NCBI GenBank assembly: GCA_022559845.1
Contig: CM040126.1
Coordinates: 127,572,886 to 127,636,885 of the forward strand
Length of the DNA stretch: 64,000 bases
Direction of reading: 5' to 3'
DNA from: Amorphophallus konjac
Lineage: Eukaryota; Streptophyta; Magnoliopsida; Alismatales; Araceae
A program made the translations under genes and the position numbers. Each line of letters opens with the position of its first letter. Within the stretch, counting starts at the first letter, position 1. Shown piece after piece: positions 33,379 to 44,320 of the stretch. The notes beneath the pieces were generated by a model. It was not told the origin of the DNA. It was given only the letters and a program-made list of their open reading frames with translations, and made no database searches.

Positions 33379-33545
33379 TTCGACCCCTGGGGTCGACTCG
33401 TGAAGCTTCTGGTTCAGACAGAACCAAAATTGTGACCCAGTGTGCAGGGGTCGAGCCATGGGGTCGACCCATGGGTACTGAGTTTTTTTGCCCCGGGTTT
33501 ATGCCTCTGGAAGCTCGAGGGTCGACCCCATGGGTCGACCCCTTC
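33379..33545. repeat. GGGTCGACCC palindrome cluster in Sire-A LTR
   Basis: Seven GTCGAC-type sites in about 165 bp, some overlapping CCATGG or CCCATGGGT, lie about 140 bp upstream of the TATA box. The same cluster is found at 50391-50575 in the 3' LTR with a few changes. Sirevirus LTRs of maize are reported to carry palindromes in this cis region. Confidence 0.8.
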
Positions 33546-33686
33546 CGGACGGACTTTGCGAAACCGATTAAAACCCATTGAAAACCTTTCTAAACATTAC
33601 CAAAATACCCCCAAATGGTTCCTAAACATATTAGGGTGTTTTTAACACATATTCGGAAGGGTCTTTGGGTCTTTGGGTAAGTTTCC

Positions 33687-33695
33687 TATATATAT
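33687..33695 (+). promoter_or_regulatory. TATA box in Sire-A 5' LTR
   Basis: TATATATAT, also present in the 3' LTR near 50723. It follows the palindrome cluster and precedes the hairpin chain. Confidence 0.65.
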
Positions 33696-34150
33696 GAATG
33701 AGAAATCTGAGTTTGGTCTTGGTGAACCCTAATGTGCTTATTTTCTCTTATCTTGTAGGTGAAGAAAGGGGGAAAGGAAGGAGAGGCTCTTGCAAGCTTG
33801 ATTTCATCTCCAACGAATCATCTTTGGAGATCGTGGAAGAAGAGATAAAGGAGCGAATCGACGAGAAGAACAAGAGGATGCTCGAATCGCCGTCGTCCGA
33901 CCACTCTCCGACTTGAGACTTAGAGAAAACATTCTACAAACCCTTTCTACTCTTGGGGATTCACTTCTTCATCTTATTTTCATTTATTTGAGTCATTTTT
34001 CTTTGGTTCACAAGCATGTATTGAACATATCCTTCATTTTTCTGAACTCCAACTTTGTGTGTGTGTTGAACCGTTTGCGAACGGTAGTGGATCGTTGTGC
34101 TGCAGTGTTGTAGCTTCTGTTTGTGGTTAGATCCATTGTGGATCGCGTAG

Positions 34151-34277
34151 GAGACATTGTCCCCATGTCTCTTGGAGCGGAAGCTCCGTGCGCTTCATTT
34201 GAAGCGAGCGGATCCTCACCGTTTTGGTGAGGGGTGGATGTAGGGAGCCCGTCGTGGTCCCGAACCACCTAAAAATC
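34151..34277 (+). ncRNA. Hairpin chain in the transcribed part of Sire-A LTR
   Basis: In order: GAGAC/GTCTC (34151-34171), GGAGC-GGAA-GCTCC (34174-34187 region), CGCTTC-ATTT-GAAGCG (34191-34206), CCTCACC-GTTTT-GGTGAGG (34214-34232), GTGGATGTA, GGGA...TCCC (34243-34261), then GAACCACCTAAAAATC. The last two hairpins and their flanks have counterparts in Sire-B and Sire-C with different stem bases. This is a cis-acting RNA structure, not a separate RNA gene. Confidence 0.65.
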
Positions 34278-34507
34278 TATCTTGCATTGTGGTTGGTTGT
34301 GGTTTGCTTGTTTACATTGTTTTTGTTGAACGTGTGAGAATGGTAAGCTTGAGAGAATTAATTTCTTCATAGCTTGTATTTCATTCGTTCATCATTTGCA
34401 TTAGTAGTTATTTAATTTGCTGCGTTAACTTTAAAATTACCATCGTGCTTGGCGGGGATAATTCAACCCCCCTTCTTGTCCACACGAGAACCTTTGGGAC
34501 AACAATC

Positions 34508-34519
34508 TGGTATCAGAGC
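34508..34519 (+). promoter_or_regulatory. Sire-A primer binding site
   Basis: TGGTATCAGAGC, three bases after the LTR, is the standard copia site complementary to initiator methionine tRNA. Confidence 0.92.
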
Positions 34520-34572
34520 GAGGTCTTTTATTTTAGGACAACATCGCGGTTGTAGAGAAAAGATCCCCTAGT

Positions 34573-36465
34573 ATGGCCAACAAGGGAATGCTCCCCGAGG
34601 GACATTCAGTTCATAGACCTCCTTTCTTTGATGGGACTAATTATCCCTATTGGAAAAATCGGATGATTGGGTTCATGCGAGCACAAGACTATGATAGTTG
34701 GAAGGTCATTAACAAAGGTCCCTATGTGTTACCTCCCAATGAGGATGGATGGGAGGAAGAGCAAATTAAGAAATCCTGTGATAATTATAGAGCTATGAAT
34801 ATTATTCAGTGCGCAATACATCCTAATGAGTACTCACGAATCTTTATGTGTTCATCTGCGCAGGAAATGTGGAACAAGCTCACGGTCATCTATGAAGGCA
34901 CTTCAGAAGTTCAGGAAACAAAAGCAAATATATTGGTGCGAGAATATGAGATGTTTGCTATGAAGCCCGAGGAAAACATCTCGGAAATGTATGCAAGGCT
35001 GAGTGAGATAACAAATAATTTGAAGGCTTTGGGAAAAGAGTATTCTAATCAAGATTTGGTGAGAAAGGTATTGCGGTCCCTCACACCTCCATGGCACACC
35101 AAGGCGACCGTCATCGAAGATTCGAAGGATCTCACAACACTCACGGTGGATCAACTCATCAGATCATTGATGACATATGAAATCAACATCATGAAGCCAA
35201 CTGAGGAGGAGAACAAGAAGAAGAAATCCATTGCATTGAAGGCATGCCCAGAATCGTCGCAAGACAGTGATGGATGCTCATCTATGGACAGCGATGAGGA
35301 AAAATTGATGGCTCTTGTAACAAGGAATGTCCGAAAATATTTCAGAAGAGCTAGAAGAGATGGAAATCTTCCCAGAAAATTCATGAGGAGAAACTTCAAC
35401 AAGAACGGAGAATCGAGCAAGAAGGAAGAAATCATTTGTTATGAATGTAAGAAGGCTGGGCATATGAGAGGTCAATGCCCCGAGCTCCCAAAGAAGCTGA
35501 ACAAGGACAAGCAAAAGAAAGGCAAAGCAATGAAGGCAACATGGAGTGATGAGGACTCGGATAGCTCAAGATCCGAAGGTGACAAGAAAGGATTGGGCGA
35601 GCAATTCCAAAATCTTTGCGTTATGGCGGATGAGGATAACTCTGAGGTAAACTCCGATTCTGAAAACTTTACCCCTGAACAATGGCATTTAGCTTATGTG
35701 GATTTGTTTCAGAAGTACAAGAAATCAAAACATGATGTTAAGAAAATGAAGAAGAGATTTTGTGACTTGTTCAACTCTACTAATCCATGTGATAGGTGTA
35801 TCTTTTATGAAATGCAAATTGAAAAAATCAAGGAAGAAAAAGAAGAGTTTCAATCTAAGCTAACCTTGTATATGGATGAACTATAGTGTTTGGAGGCAGA
35901 AAAACATCATGCATATGAAAATGTTGAAAAATCAAAAAATGAGAATGATCAATTGGCTAAGGAGTTGGATGATTTCAAATTGAGATTGAGTGAATGTGAG
36001 AAATCAAAAAGGGAGTTGGAAACCAACTTCGAAACCATGCATGTTGAATTGAAAAGTTTGAAAGATGTTGCTCAAAAATAATTGAAAGGAAAAGAGAAAA
36101 TTGTTGAACATGGTGAGGCTAGCAATGAAAATGCCAGGAATGAGAGAATTGTTGTGGGACGCTCACCCACAAAGAAAAATTCGTTTATGAATAACAAGGT
36201 TCAAAAATCATTTGATTCATATGGCTTTAATGATGTTGACTCATGCATGAACTCTTTTGTTGATAAATCTTACATGCATAGGAGTCGATTTAGAAAGCCA
36301 AATGTCACATGCTTCTATTGTGGAATTTTCGGCCACTCAATGTATGTTTGTGATTTGATGAGGGCCGATGTTGAATATTTTGAAAGAAGAAATAGAATGC
36401 ATTTCTCTCATAGTAGGACTAACACTTCGGGACCCAAGCTTACTTGGGTACCTAAATCAACTTGA
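34573..36465 (+). pseudogene. gag: Sire-A gag
   Basis: The ATG at 34573 opens MANKGMLPEGHSVHRPPFFDG, the N-terminal copia gag (DUF4219/UBN2) with YPYWKNRMIGFMRAQDY and EMWNKLTVIYEGT. A zinc knuckle CYECKKAGHMRGQC lies at about 35437-35480. A coiled coil follows (EAEKHHAYENVEKSKNE and onward), then a second knuckle-like CFYCGIFGHSMYVC near 36311-36352. Stops lie at 35884 (TAG), 36079 (TAA) and 36463 (TGA), all in one frame. The first 437 codons are open, longer than copia gags of simple lineages. The long coiled-coil tail is a Sirevirus trait. Confidence 0.85.
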
Positions 36466-37790
36466 GAGTTATTTTGATTGTGTAGGTCTGTCTAAGAGCC
36501 AAATGGAGCAAATGGTACCTAGACAGTGGATGCTCCAGACATATGACATGAAATAAAGAACTCTTTTTAGACCTGAAGGAAAAGGATGGTAGATTGGTTA
36601 CTTTTGGCAGAAAAGACAAAGGTAAAATTGTGGGAATTGGACGAATAGGTAAGAATTCAAATCAACCCATTGAGGATGTCTTACTTGTGAATGGTTTGAA
36701 TCACAGTTTGCTTAGCATCAGTCAACTTTGTGACAAGGGTCACAAAGTCATCTTTGAAAACACAAACTGCTCCATTGTAGATAAGGTGTCTCATGAAATA
36801 AAGTTCATTGGTGTTAGAGATGGAAACATCTACTATGTTGATCTTGAAAATTCTCAAAATAAAAATCTTTGTTTGGTTGCAAATAAATCGGATGATGCAT
36901 GGTTGTGGCATCGATGTCTTGGTCAAGTCAATTTTAGTGTTCTCTCTAAACTGTTTAAAAAAGATTTGGTAAGAGGCTTACCAAAACTGAATTTTGATGC
37001 AAATAAAATCTGTGATGCATGTGCTATGGGAAAACAGACAAGAGTGTCTTTCAAATCCAAAAACATTGTCACCACCACTAGACCCCTTGAACTTCTTCAC
37101 CTAGATTTATTTGGTCCCACTAGGACACACAGTCTTGGAGGGAAACTTTACGGGTTTGTTATTGTAGATGACTACTCAAGATTCACTTGGGTATTATTTT
37201 TAACCCATAAGCATGATGCTTTGCAGGAGTTCAAAGATCTTTGCAGGAACTTACAAACTGATAAAGGGTATCAAATTAAAGCAATTAGAAGTGATCATGG
37301 AAGAGAATTTGATAACCATGACTTTGATGATTTTTACAGGAAACAGGGGTTTACACATAATTTTTCAGCACCTCGAACCCCACAACAAAACGGAGTTGTG
37401 GAAAGAAAGAATAGGATGCTCGTGGAGATGGCGAGGATAATGCTTTCTGAAAATGGGTTACCAAGGTATTTTTGGGCCGAGGCAGTGAGCACGGCTTGTT
37501 ACATCATTAATCGTGCCATGGTAGGATCCATACTCAAGGTAAGAAACCTAACATTGCATATCTTAAACAGTTTGGTTCTCCATGTTTTATCTTGAATAAC
37601 TCTAAAGAATATTTGGAGAAATTTGCCGCAAATAGTGATAGAGGTATATTTCTTGGTTATTTTTTATCATCTAGAGCATATCGAGTATATAATCTACGTA
37701 CTCTTGTGGTAGAGGAAAGCCCTCATGTTATCATTGATGAATACACATTAAGAATGCTAACAAAGATAATCATTTTCTTGATGTAGGGCA
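36466..37790 (+). pseudogene. pol: Sire-A protease and integrase
   Basis: The frame shifts before the protease, whose motif WYLDSGCSRHM starts at 36513, and a TGA follows near 36549. The open piece 36594-37595 holds GRIGK, the pre-integrase module (WLWHRCLGQVNFSVLSKL, CDACAMGKQTR), and the integrase core: D in LLHLDLFGPT, D in IRSDHGREF and E in NGVVERKNRML. A frameshift and small loss near 37530-37590 cut the core end; the next frame (37592-37786) reads AANSDRGIFLGY. Catalytic DDE is intact. Confidence 0.87.
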
Positions 37791-37944
37791 TGAAGATGGA
37801 GAAGAAAAGAAAGACAAGGAAAATCAAGATGTGGATCAAGCAGAGTCGAGCAACAAAAATGATGAAGCTCCAGCCCAAAATGAAGAGCTTCCCAAGCAAT
37901 GGACGTTCCACAAGGACCATCCATAAGACAATGTCATAGGAGAC

Positions 37945-39550
37945 GTGGAACAAGGCCTAAGAACAAGGGCTTCAATCAGGGAAGTTGAAGAAATTGATAA
38001 TCTTGCATTTCTTTCTGATATTGAGCCCAAATCTGTAAATGAAGCATTATATGATAATTTCTGGATCTTGGCTATGCAGGAGGAGTTACACCAATTCCAA
38101 AGGAATGAGGTGTGGTTTCTTGTGCCTAGACCTAAGAACCACCCGGTGATAGGAACTAAGTGGGTTTTTCGAAACAAACTTAGTGATCAAGGGGTGGTAA
38201 TTAGGAATAAAGCCCGGCTTGTAGCCCAAGGCTATAGTCAAGAATTAGGAATTGATTTTGATGAATCATTTGCACCCGTGGCAAGGCTTGAGGCTGTTAG
38301 AATACTACTTGTCTTTGCATGCTCTAGGAACATAAAACCTTTTCAAATGGACGTTAAAAGTGCCTTTTTGAATGGTGTAGTGAAGGAGGACGTCTATGTT
38401 GAGCAGCCACCGGGTTTTGAAGATGAGAAACATCCGGACCATGTATTCAAACTTGACAAAGCACTTTATGGTCTGAAACAAGCCCCCCGTGCATGGTATG
38501 AAGGCTAAGTACTTTTCTTTCAGAAAATGGCTTCAAGAGAGGTAATATCGATCAAACTCTTTTCATTAAAAGTAACAATAAACACATGCTTATTGTTCAG
38601 GTATACGTTGATGACATTATTTTTGGAGCCACTTCTGATTCATTGAATGATGACTTTGTAAAATTGATGCAGGGAGAGTTTGAGATGAGTTTGATGGGAT
38701 AATTGACATATTTTTTGGGTTTGCAGGTGAAGCAGGTAAAAGATGGCATCTTCATCAATCAAAGAAAATACACAAAGGAGCTCATCAAAAAGATCAAATT
38801 TGACAATGCAAAGCCATACAAGACACCTATGTCAACAACAGTGAAATTGAATAAAGATGAAGAAGATAAGTCTGTCGATCAGAAACTCTTTAGAGGAATG
38901 ATTGGTTCCTTATTGTACTTGACTGCTAGTAGGCCAGATATCATGTTTAGTGTTTGCATGTGTGCAAGATTCCAATCTGATCCTAGAAACTCACACTTGT
39001 TAGCAGTCAAAAGGATTTTCAGATATTTGCTAGGCACCACAGATTTTGGTCTTTGGTTTCCACGTAGCTGCACTTTTGATTTGGTAGCTTACACGGATTC
39101 CGATTATGCTAGGTGTTTAGTGGATCGTAAGAGCACAAGCGGGTACTGTCAATTTATTGGAGGTTGCATGGTCTCATGGGCCTCTAGGAAACAAAATATT
39201 GTGGCATTGTCAACTGTCGAAGCCGAGTACATGGCGGCAGGTAGTTGTGCAGCCCAAGTGCTTTGGATCCAACAACAATTAGTTGACTTTGGCATTTCTT
39301 TGAATGACACGCCCATTCTTTGTGATAACACTTCTGCGATAAATCTTTCCAAAAATCATGTTTTGCACTCTCGCACAAAGCACATAGAGATTATACATCA
39401 CTTCTTGCGAGATCATGTGAGTAAGGGTCATTTTGAACTTATCCATGTAAATACATAAAATCAACTTGCAGACATCTTCACAAAACCCTTAACTCCTGAA
39501 AAACTCACTCAAATAAGGAGAGAACTTGGAATTTGTTGTTTGAATGAGTG
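37945..39550 (+). pseudogene. pol: Sire-A reverse transcriptase and RNase H
   Basis: RT starts at about 38030 ([19 protein letters not shown]) with [28 protein letters not shown] and [18 protein letters not shown] at 38506 and a frameshift follow. The YVDD catalytic box (38604-38615) is intact in the next frame, with a TAA at 38700. RNase H (38703-39458) has YTDSDYA, the STVEAEYMA box and ILCDNTSAI. After a TAA at 39456 the frame ends NQLADIFTKPL and stops at 39548-39550. Pol is otherwise well preserved, suggesting it is younger than Athila-A. Confidence 0.9.
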
Positions 39551-39597
39551 ATTATACTTGCATGCCATGATTGTACATGCTGCACTATCCTTGCTTA
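39551..39597 (+). other. Sire-A sequence between pol and the Sire-B insertion; left target duplication GCTTA at 39593-39597
   Basis: Non-coding. The last five bases GCTTA match GCTTG (48728-48732) except at one base, consistent with the 5-bp duplication of the Sire-B insertion. Confidence 0.7.
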
Positions 39598-40307
39598 TGT
39601 TGTGCCCCTTGTGTTTTGATGATAGTGTGTTGTTGTTTTGATGATAGCAACTCAATGAGTCACCACATAAGAATGATGATGATCTATGCTAACTATTATG
39701 GGGAGCGTTATGGGGAGTGTGTTAGGTCCAGGCCCCTTGTGCATTATTGATGATATGATGTTTTGAGTGCATTGTTCTGATTAAATGTCCATGCTCTGGT
39801 TAAGTCAGTATAGAGTTTTGCCTAGACTACATGGCTTCTTGGTGCATACTTTCATCCTGAACAAGCTAAGTCCATGCATATGTTTGCGGCATGAACCCTG
39901 AGTTCATACAAGGTCGCTCACATGTCGATAAGCTCGTACATGCATACATAAAATTGATGTAAGCTCTGTTGCAGCACGTAACCGAGTCAGTGCAGGATTA
40001 ACTATCTAGGCATGTGCATATCATAACTGTGGTTCATCGTGGCTATAAGTCAGTGCATATTCTTCCCTTCGCTCATGCCAAGTCGGTGCATGTCTGAGTC
40101 TCACTCAGCGTCTTGATTGTGTCTAAGGCATACATATTCGGTGCATGTTTTCTTGCATAAGTGAAGTTAGTGCATCTTTTTGATTCCATGCATACACAAT
40201 GTCACCAAGTCCGTGCTACACTCCTGTTGTAGCATGAACTCAAGTTGATGCAACTTTTGTTGCTGCACGCGACTAAGTCCGTGCATGGGTGCATCTTACA
40301 CAACTAA

Positions 40308-40577
40308 GTCTGTACATTCTTTGACGGCATGTCTGTGCATCTTTTGTACCATGCACTCAAAGTCTGTACATTCTTCGATGGCATATCTGTGCATCGTGTG
40401 TACATTGCACGTAAAGTCTGTACATTCTTCGACGACATGTCTGTGCATCTTTTGTACCATGCACTCAAAGTCTGTACATTCTTCGGTGGCATATCTGTGC
40501 ATCGCTTGTACATTGCACGCAAAGTCTGTACATTCTTTGGTGGCATGTCTGTACAACTTTTGTTCCATACATACATA
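40308..40577. repeat. 54-bp tandem repeat, five units, in Sire-B 5' LTR
   Basis: GTCTGTACATTCTT begins units at 40308, 40362, 40416, 40470 and 40524, exactly 54 bp apart. Units alternate between two versions (TTTTGTACCATGCACT and TTGTACATTGCAC), giving a 108-bp higher-order period. Because 54 is a multiple of three, several frames on both strands stay open; these are not genes. Confidence 0.92.
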
Positions 40578-40875
40578 AAGTTCATGCATTTGAATATTAA
40601 GTCTACACATGATTGCCTTGATGACTTAGCAAGTCTATACATTCTCGAACCAACTCTGTGCATCTTTCTACTATCCTCATATTGATTTTAACTGATATTA
40701 AGTCTAACCTATGTAGGATATTTACTCGAGGAGTTTAAGAAGGGCACGTGATCCAAGAATGGAGGATGTGCCAGGATCGTGACACGTGTAAAGTAGTGAG
40801 CTGAAATGCTGCCACGAGGTCAAGGCGCTAGGGCGTGAATTCGTGGAGGACACACGCCCACCTATCTGCTACTGC

Positions 40876-40883
40876 TATAAAAA
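40876..40883 (+). promoter_or_regulatory. TATA box in Sire-B 5' LTR
   Basis: TATAAAAA, with an identical copy at 47815-47822 in the 3' LTR. Confidence 0.65.
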
Positions 40884-41216
40884 GAAGACTTCTTCATCTG
40901 GAGAAGATGATCGTGTGTGTGAGGATTGAAAAATACCTTAGAAGAGCAGAAGCAGAAAGAGCCTGCACGATCTAGAGAGAATAGAAAGTGAAGAAAAGAA
41001 ACGAAGAAGAAGAAGAAAGATAGAGAGAGAGATAGAGAGTTAGAGGAGAAGGAGAGAAGCTTCATCAGAAGATCTATCCCTACTGGAATCTGGATCATAT
41101 CCAATCCAGTCAGCTCCATGGGAGCCACATCTTTGTTGATGTCGTTTACAGCTTTCAGTTGTTGTGTTTTCTTGTCTCTTGTTTTTCTTTTGAACCTTTA
41201 TTCAAGTTGTTAGTCA

Positions 41217-41465
41217 GCGGAGCAAGCTGTGTTGCTCAGCGGTTGCAGAGGAGGATACCTCTGGTCGGCTAAGCTGTATTGCCCAGCGGGTCAAGCTGTT
41301 AGGCAGCTGATGGCTAAGCTATACTACCCAGCGGAAGCAAGCTGTGATGCTCAGCAGTTGTAGGCAAGCTGTGAGGCTCAGCAGTTTAAGCTGTGTATCA
41401 GCAAAATCCACACTCTGGTCTGAGTGTGGGGTGGACGTAGGTCTGGAGGACCGAACCACCTAAAA
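41217..41465 (+). ncRNA. Mini-hairpin array and conserved hairpin pair in Sire-B LTR
   Basis: About seven units of the type AAGCTGTGTTGCTCAGCG (GCTG paired with CAGC) run from 41224 to 41390. They are followed by CCACACT...AGTGTGG (41408-41429), GTGGACGTA, GGTC-TGGAG-GACC (41440-41452) and GAACCACCTAAAAA. The last part parallels Sire-A and Sire-C. Confidence 0.65.
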
Positions 41466-41789
41466 ATTTTTCTGTGCAGTGATTTGTGTGTCTATTGTGT
41501 TTCGGTAGATGCATGCTTAGGCTCGATGTGTTCTTTCATCTAGTGAGTGGTTTATTCGCACACCGCATATTTGATTGAATATGGGTCTGCACACCAGCGC
41601 ATATATAGTAGATCAGAAGTTCAGTCTATCTGATCTTCCATTTTGTTTGAAGAGAGCACCTGTGTCATACAAGGCACCTATTTGTGTTAATTCCGCATCA
41701 TTGTTCGGTTACAGGTTTTAATCAGACAAACTTTTAAATAGGGGATTCATTCAAGCCGCCTTTTGAATCCGAACCTTGCACCCATCAAT

Positions 41790-41801
41790 TGGTATCAGAT
41801 C
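41790..41801 (+). promoter_or_regulatory. Sire-B primer binding site
   Basis: TGGTATCAGATC differs at one base from the initiator Met tRNA site TGGTATCAGAGC and lies two bases after the LTR. Confidence 0.85.
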
Positions 41802-41941
41802 GGGTCTCTGTGCATTCAGATCCAACGATCTACAGAGGATCATGCTGGTTTCAGTGCCATTTCTGTCTGTTGTCTATCCTGCTCCGATCGAGGTTTTGGT
41901 ACATTCTTTCATGATTTGGTTGCTGCCTCTTATCTATCCTT

Positions 41942-43074
41942 ATGGCTCATCTGTCGATGTTCAAAGGTAAAGACTTCGATCTATGGTTAGAGAGTCTGCA
42001 TCGGTACGTAAGGTCAGTTGATCCTGACCTTTGGAAGGTAATAACTCAAGGTCCATACAGATTATCAAGAGATAAATCCAAATGGACCGAGAAGGATAAA
42101 TTAAAAAATTCTGTCAATGATAGAGCAGTAAACTTGATGAAGGGATCCCTTGACAGAAATCTAACTTCATGTGATTCATCCTGCAGGTCTGCCAAGGAAA
42201 TCCTGGATAAATTGAAGATTGGTTGCGGTAGAGATGATGATCGATGCATGATGGCTCAAGAGAGTGAACAAAGTAGCAATCAAGATGAAGAATAGGACCA
42301 TGATCAGGTAAACATCTTTGAAAATTACACCCTGGATGATTGGATTGCTACATATAATGAATTGCTGGAGTCTCATGATCATTTAAGAAAACAGTATAAG
42401 AAGATGAAAAAGAAAATTGATAAAAATGATTCTAATTCATCATGTGAAAAGTGCTTGAAGATTAATGAATTATATGATGAATGTTTGTCTGAGACTCACT
42501 TGAATATGAAGCAAATGTGCTTGCTGAAAAATGAAAACCAAGAATGTGCCAATAAAATTTTCGAATTAGAAAGTCAGTTAAAGGTGAAAACTGATGAACA
42601 TCTGATATATCTGAAAGAGTTGGAAAGGATTAATTCTGATCTGGAGAAATTGAAAGCTGAGAATAGTGAAATTCAGAGGAATAATAAAAATCTTAAAGCT
42701 GAAATAGAGAAAGTTAACAAGGAATGTGTGCATGTTTCCTCTCTAAAATCAAGCTGCAACAAGTGCTTGGCTCTAAAAGACGCAATGAAGATCTTTATAG
42801 TGAGAATGAATGGCTGAATAAACTGATTGCCTCATCTAAAGAAGATCACAGAAATCTGCTTGCTGAGAAAATTAAAGTGGAGGAAAGAGAAGAAGAATTG
42901 ATTGAAAGAGTAGAGTCTATATCTAGTGGTGAAGAAATTAAGAAGCTGACCAACGAAAACATTGAACTGAAAGCTGAAATTGAAAATTTAAAATGGTTAA
43001 ACACTGGTATGTCTGAAAAACTTCTCACCTTAGAAAAAGGAAAAACTGTCAGTGATGAAGAATCAAAATTTTGA
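41942..43074 (+). pseudogene. gag: Sire-B gag, N-terminal and coiled-coil part
   Basis: The ATG at 41942 begins MAHLSMFKGKDFDLWLESLH, a shortened copia gag start with DLWKVITQGPY. TAG at 42293 interrupts the frame. From 42300 a long coiled coil follows (KQYKKMKKKIDKND, LKNENQECANKIFELESQL, EIQRNNKNLKAEIEK). It shifts frame near 42790 and runs to a stop at 43072. Compared with Sire-A, much of the gag core is missing while the coiled coil is long. Confidence 0.75.
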
Positions 43075-43489
43075 GCAATCTAGAACAAGAAATTGAGAAG
43101 TATAAAACTACAAACAAAGTTCTAAGTGAATGCGTTAATTACAGTGAACAGGAGATAGCCAGTTATGAATTTCACATTGCTTCTTTGGAAAATAGAATTC
43201 ATGATCTGGAAAACTCAGCATCCGAGTCTGCTAAAAATAAAGGAAAATGAAAGCTATCATGAAAGGTGAGGATGATGATTCAAGAAAGGGGATAAGTTGC
43301 AGTTATGATGTCAAGGAAACTATTAGAAATCGGCTATACACCACTTTCATGTAAAATTCTGATGTAGCTGGCACCACAAATCAACCCCCAAAATAAAATA
43401 AAAATCAGAAATCACCTTCATCATCTGTATTTCAGTTCAAGGCTCAGAAAAATGAAAAACAAACAAAAATTGTTAAGAATAATCAGAAA

Positions 43490-44320
43490 TTGAAAAAGAA
43501 GGGTCAAACGAAGAAGGTAAAGACTATTCTTGTTCATGCCCTAAAAATTGCTAGCTCGGTTGAATTTGAAGGGTCAATGCACACTGCTCATGCCTCATGT
43601 ACTCATTCGCATGCATCTAGTCAGTCTGTTAGTAACCATGCCGCCAGGAAATCACAGGTGTCATGTCATTACTGTGGTAGGCATGGTCATTATATGGATG
43701 ACTGTAGTGTAATGAAAAATGATAATATGATGCATGATAAATCTTTTACAAATCATCATCATGACCCCAAAAGAAACACGTGTGCTTCAAACCAACACAT
43801 CATCTGTTATAACTATAACAAACGTGGTCATAAAGCTATTGAGTGCTGGTTTGGGCCTTCATGGGGAAACAATGACTCAAGAGGTAAGCACCTAAGGTGC
43901 TTTAAGTGTGGGAAATATGGCCATGCAATCAAGGACTGCTGGTATGTTCAGGGAAATCACGTTAATTCCAAATTTGCTAAATTCTATAGAACAAGACATG
44001 TAAATACTTCATGCTTCAATTGTGGTAAGTCAGGTCACAAGTATGCAAATTGTTGGTTGTCAGGGAATAAGAATCAAACTGTCCATGCATACAATAGAAC
44101 ATTTTATGATTATGTTCATGGGTCTCATACTGCTGTTGATATGCATCATAGGACCAGAAAATCTGTTGTTTCGTGTAGATATTATGGAAAATCTGGTCAC
44201 TCCATGGATAGTTGTTACCTGATGGATTATGATGATAATGTTGCTAAGAGACTGTTCAGAACACCTGTCAGGGTTAACGTAGGACCCAAGGCTGTTTGGG
44301 TCCCTGCAGGATCAAAATGA
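43490..44320 (+). CDS. Sire-B zinc-knuckle domain with five CCHC-like units
   Basis: The open frame is 276 codons, with no ATG needed because it is probably the gag C-terminus. Five units are seen: CHYCGRHGHYMDDC, CYNYNKRGHKAIEC, CFKCGKYGHAIKDC, CFNCGKSGHKYANC and CRYYGKSGHSMDSC. The first, third and fourth keep C-x2-C-x4-H-x4-C; the second and fifth have Tyr for the second Cys. It ends KAVWVPAGSK at the stop 44318-44320. Copia gags usually have one knuckle. The frame matches that of 41942-42817. Confidence 0.75.
   Translation: MKKKGQTKKVKTILVHALKIASSVEFEGSMHTAHASCTHSHASSQSVSNHAARKSQVSCHYCGRHGHYMDDCSVMKNDNMMHDKSFTNHHHDPKRNTCASNQHIICYNYNKRGHKAIECWFGPSWGNNDSRGKHLRCFKCGKYGHAIKDCWYVQGNHVNSKFAKFYRTRHVNTSCFNCGKSGHKYANCWLSGNKNQTVHAYNRTFYDYVHGSHTAVDMHHRTRKSVVSCRYYGKSGHSMDSCYLMDYDDNVAKRLFRTPVRVNVGPKAVWVPAGSK

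Larger units (their letters stand above)
32741..34504 (+). repeat. Sire-A 5' LTR
   Basis: This LTR contains a cluster of GTCGAC palindromes (33379-33545), a TATATATAT box at 33687-33695, and a chain of hairpins at 34151-34277 in the transcribed part. No gene is present. Confidence 0.93.
39598..41787 (+). repeat. Sire-B 5' LTR
   Basis: The unusually long 2190-bp LTR holds three blocks: a region of AAGTC-GTGCAT repeats (39850-40660), including a clean 54-bp array; a TATAAAAA box at 40876-40883; and an array of GCTGT...CAGC mini-hairpins and two conserved hairpins (41217-41465). No protein gene. Confidence 0.92.

Noticed and set aside
40285..40663. Overlapping ORFs of 97-119 codons on both strands in the Sire-B LTRs
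   Set aside because: They follow the 54-bp repeat, a multiple of three that keeps several frames open at once; the same occurs in the 3' LTR at 47224-47624.
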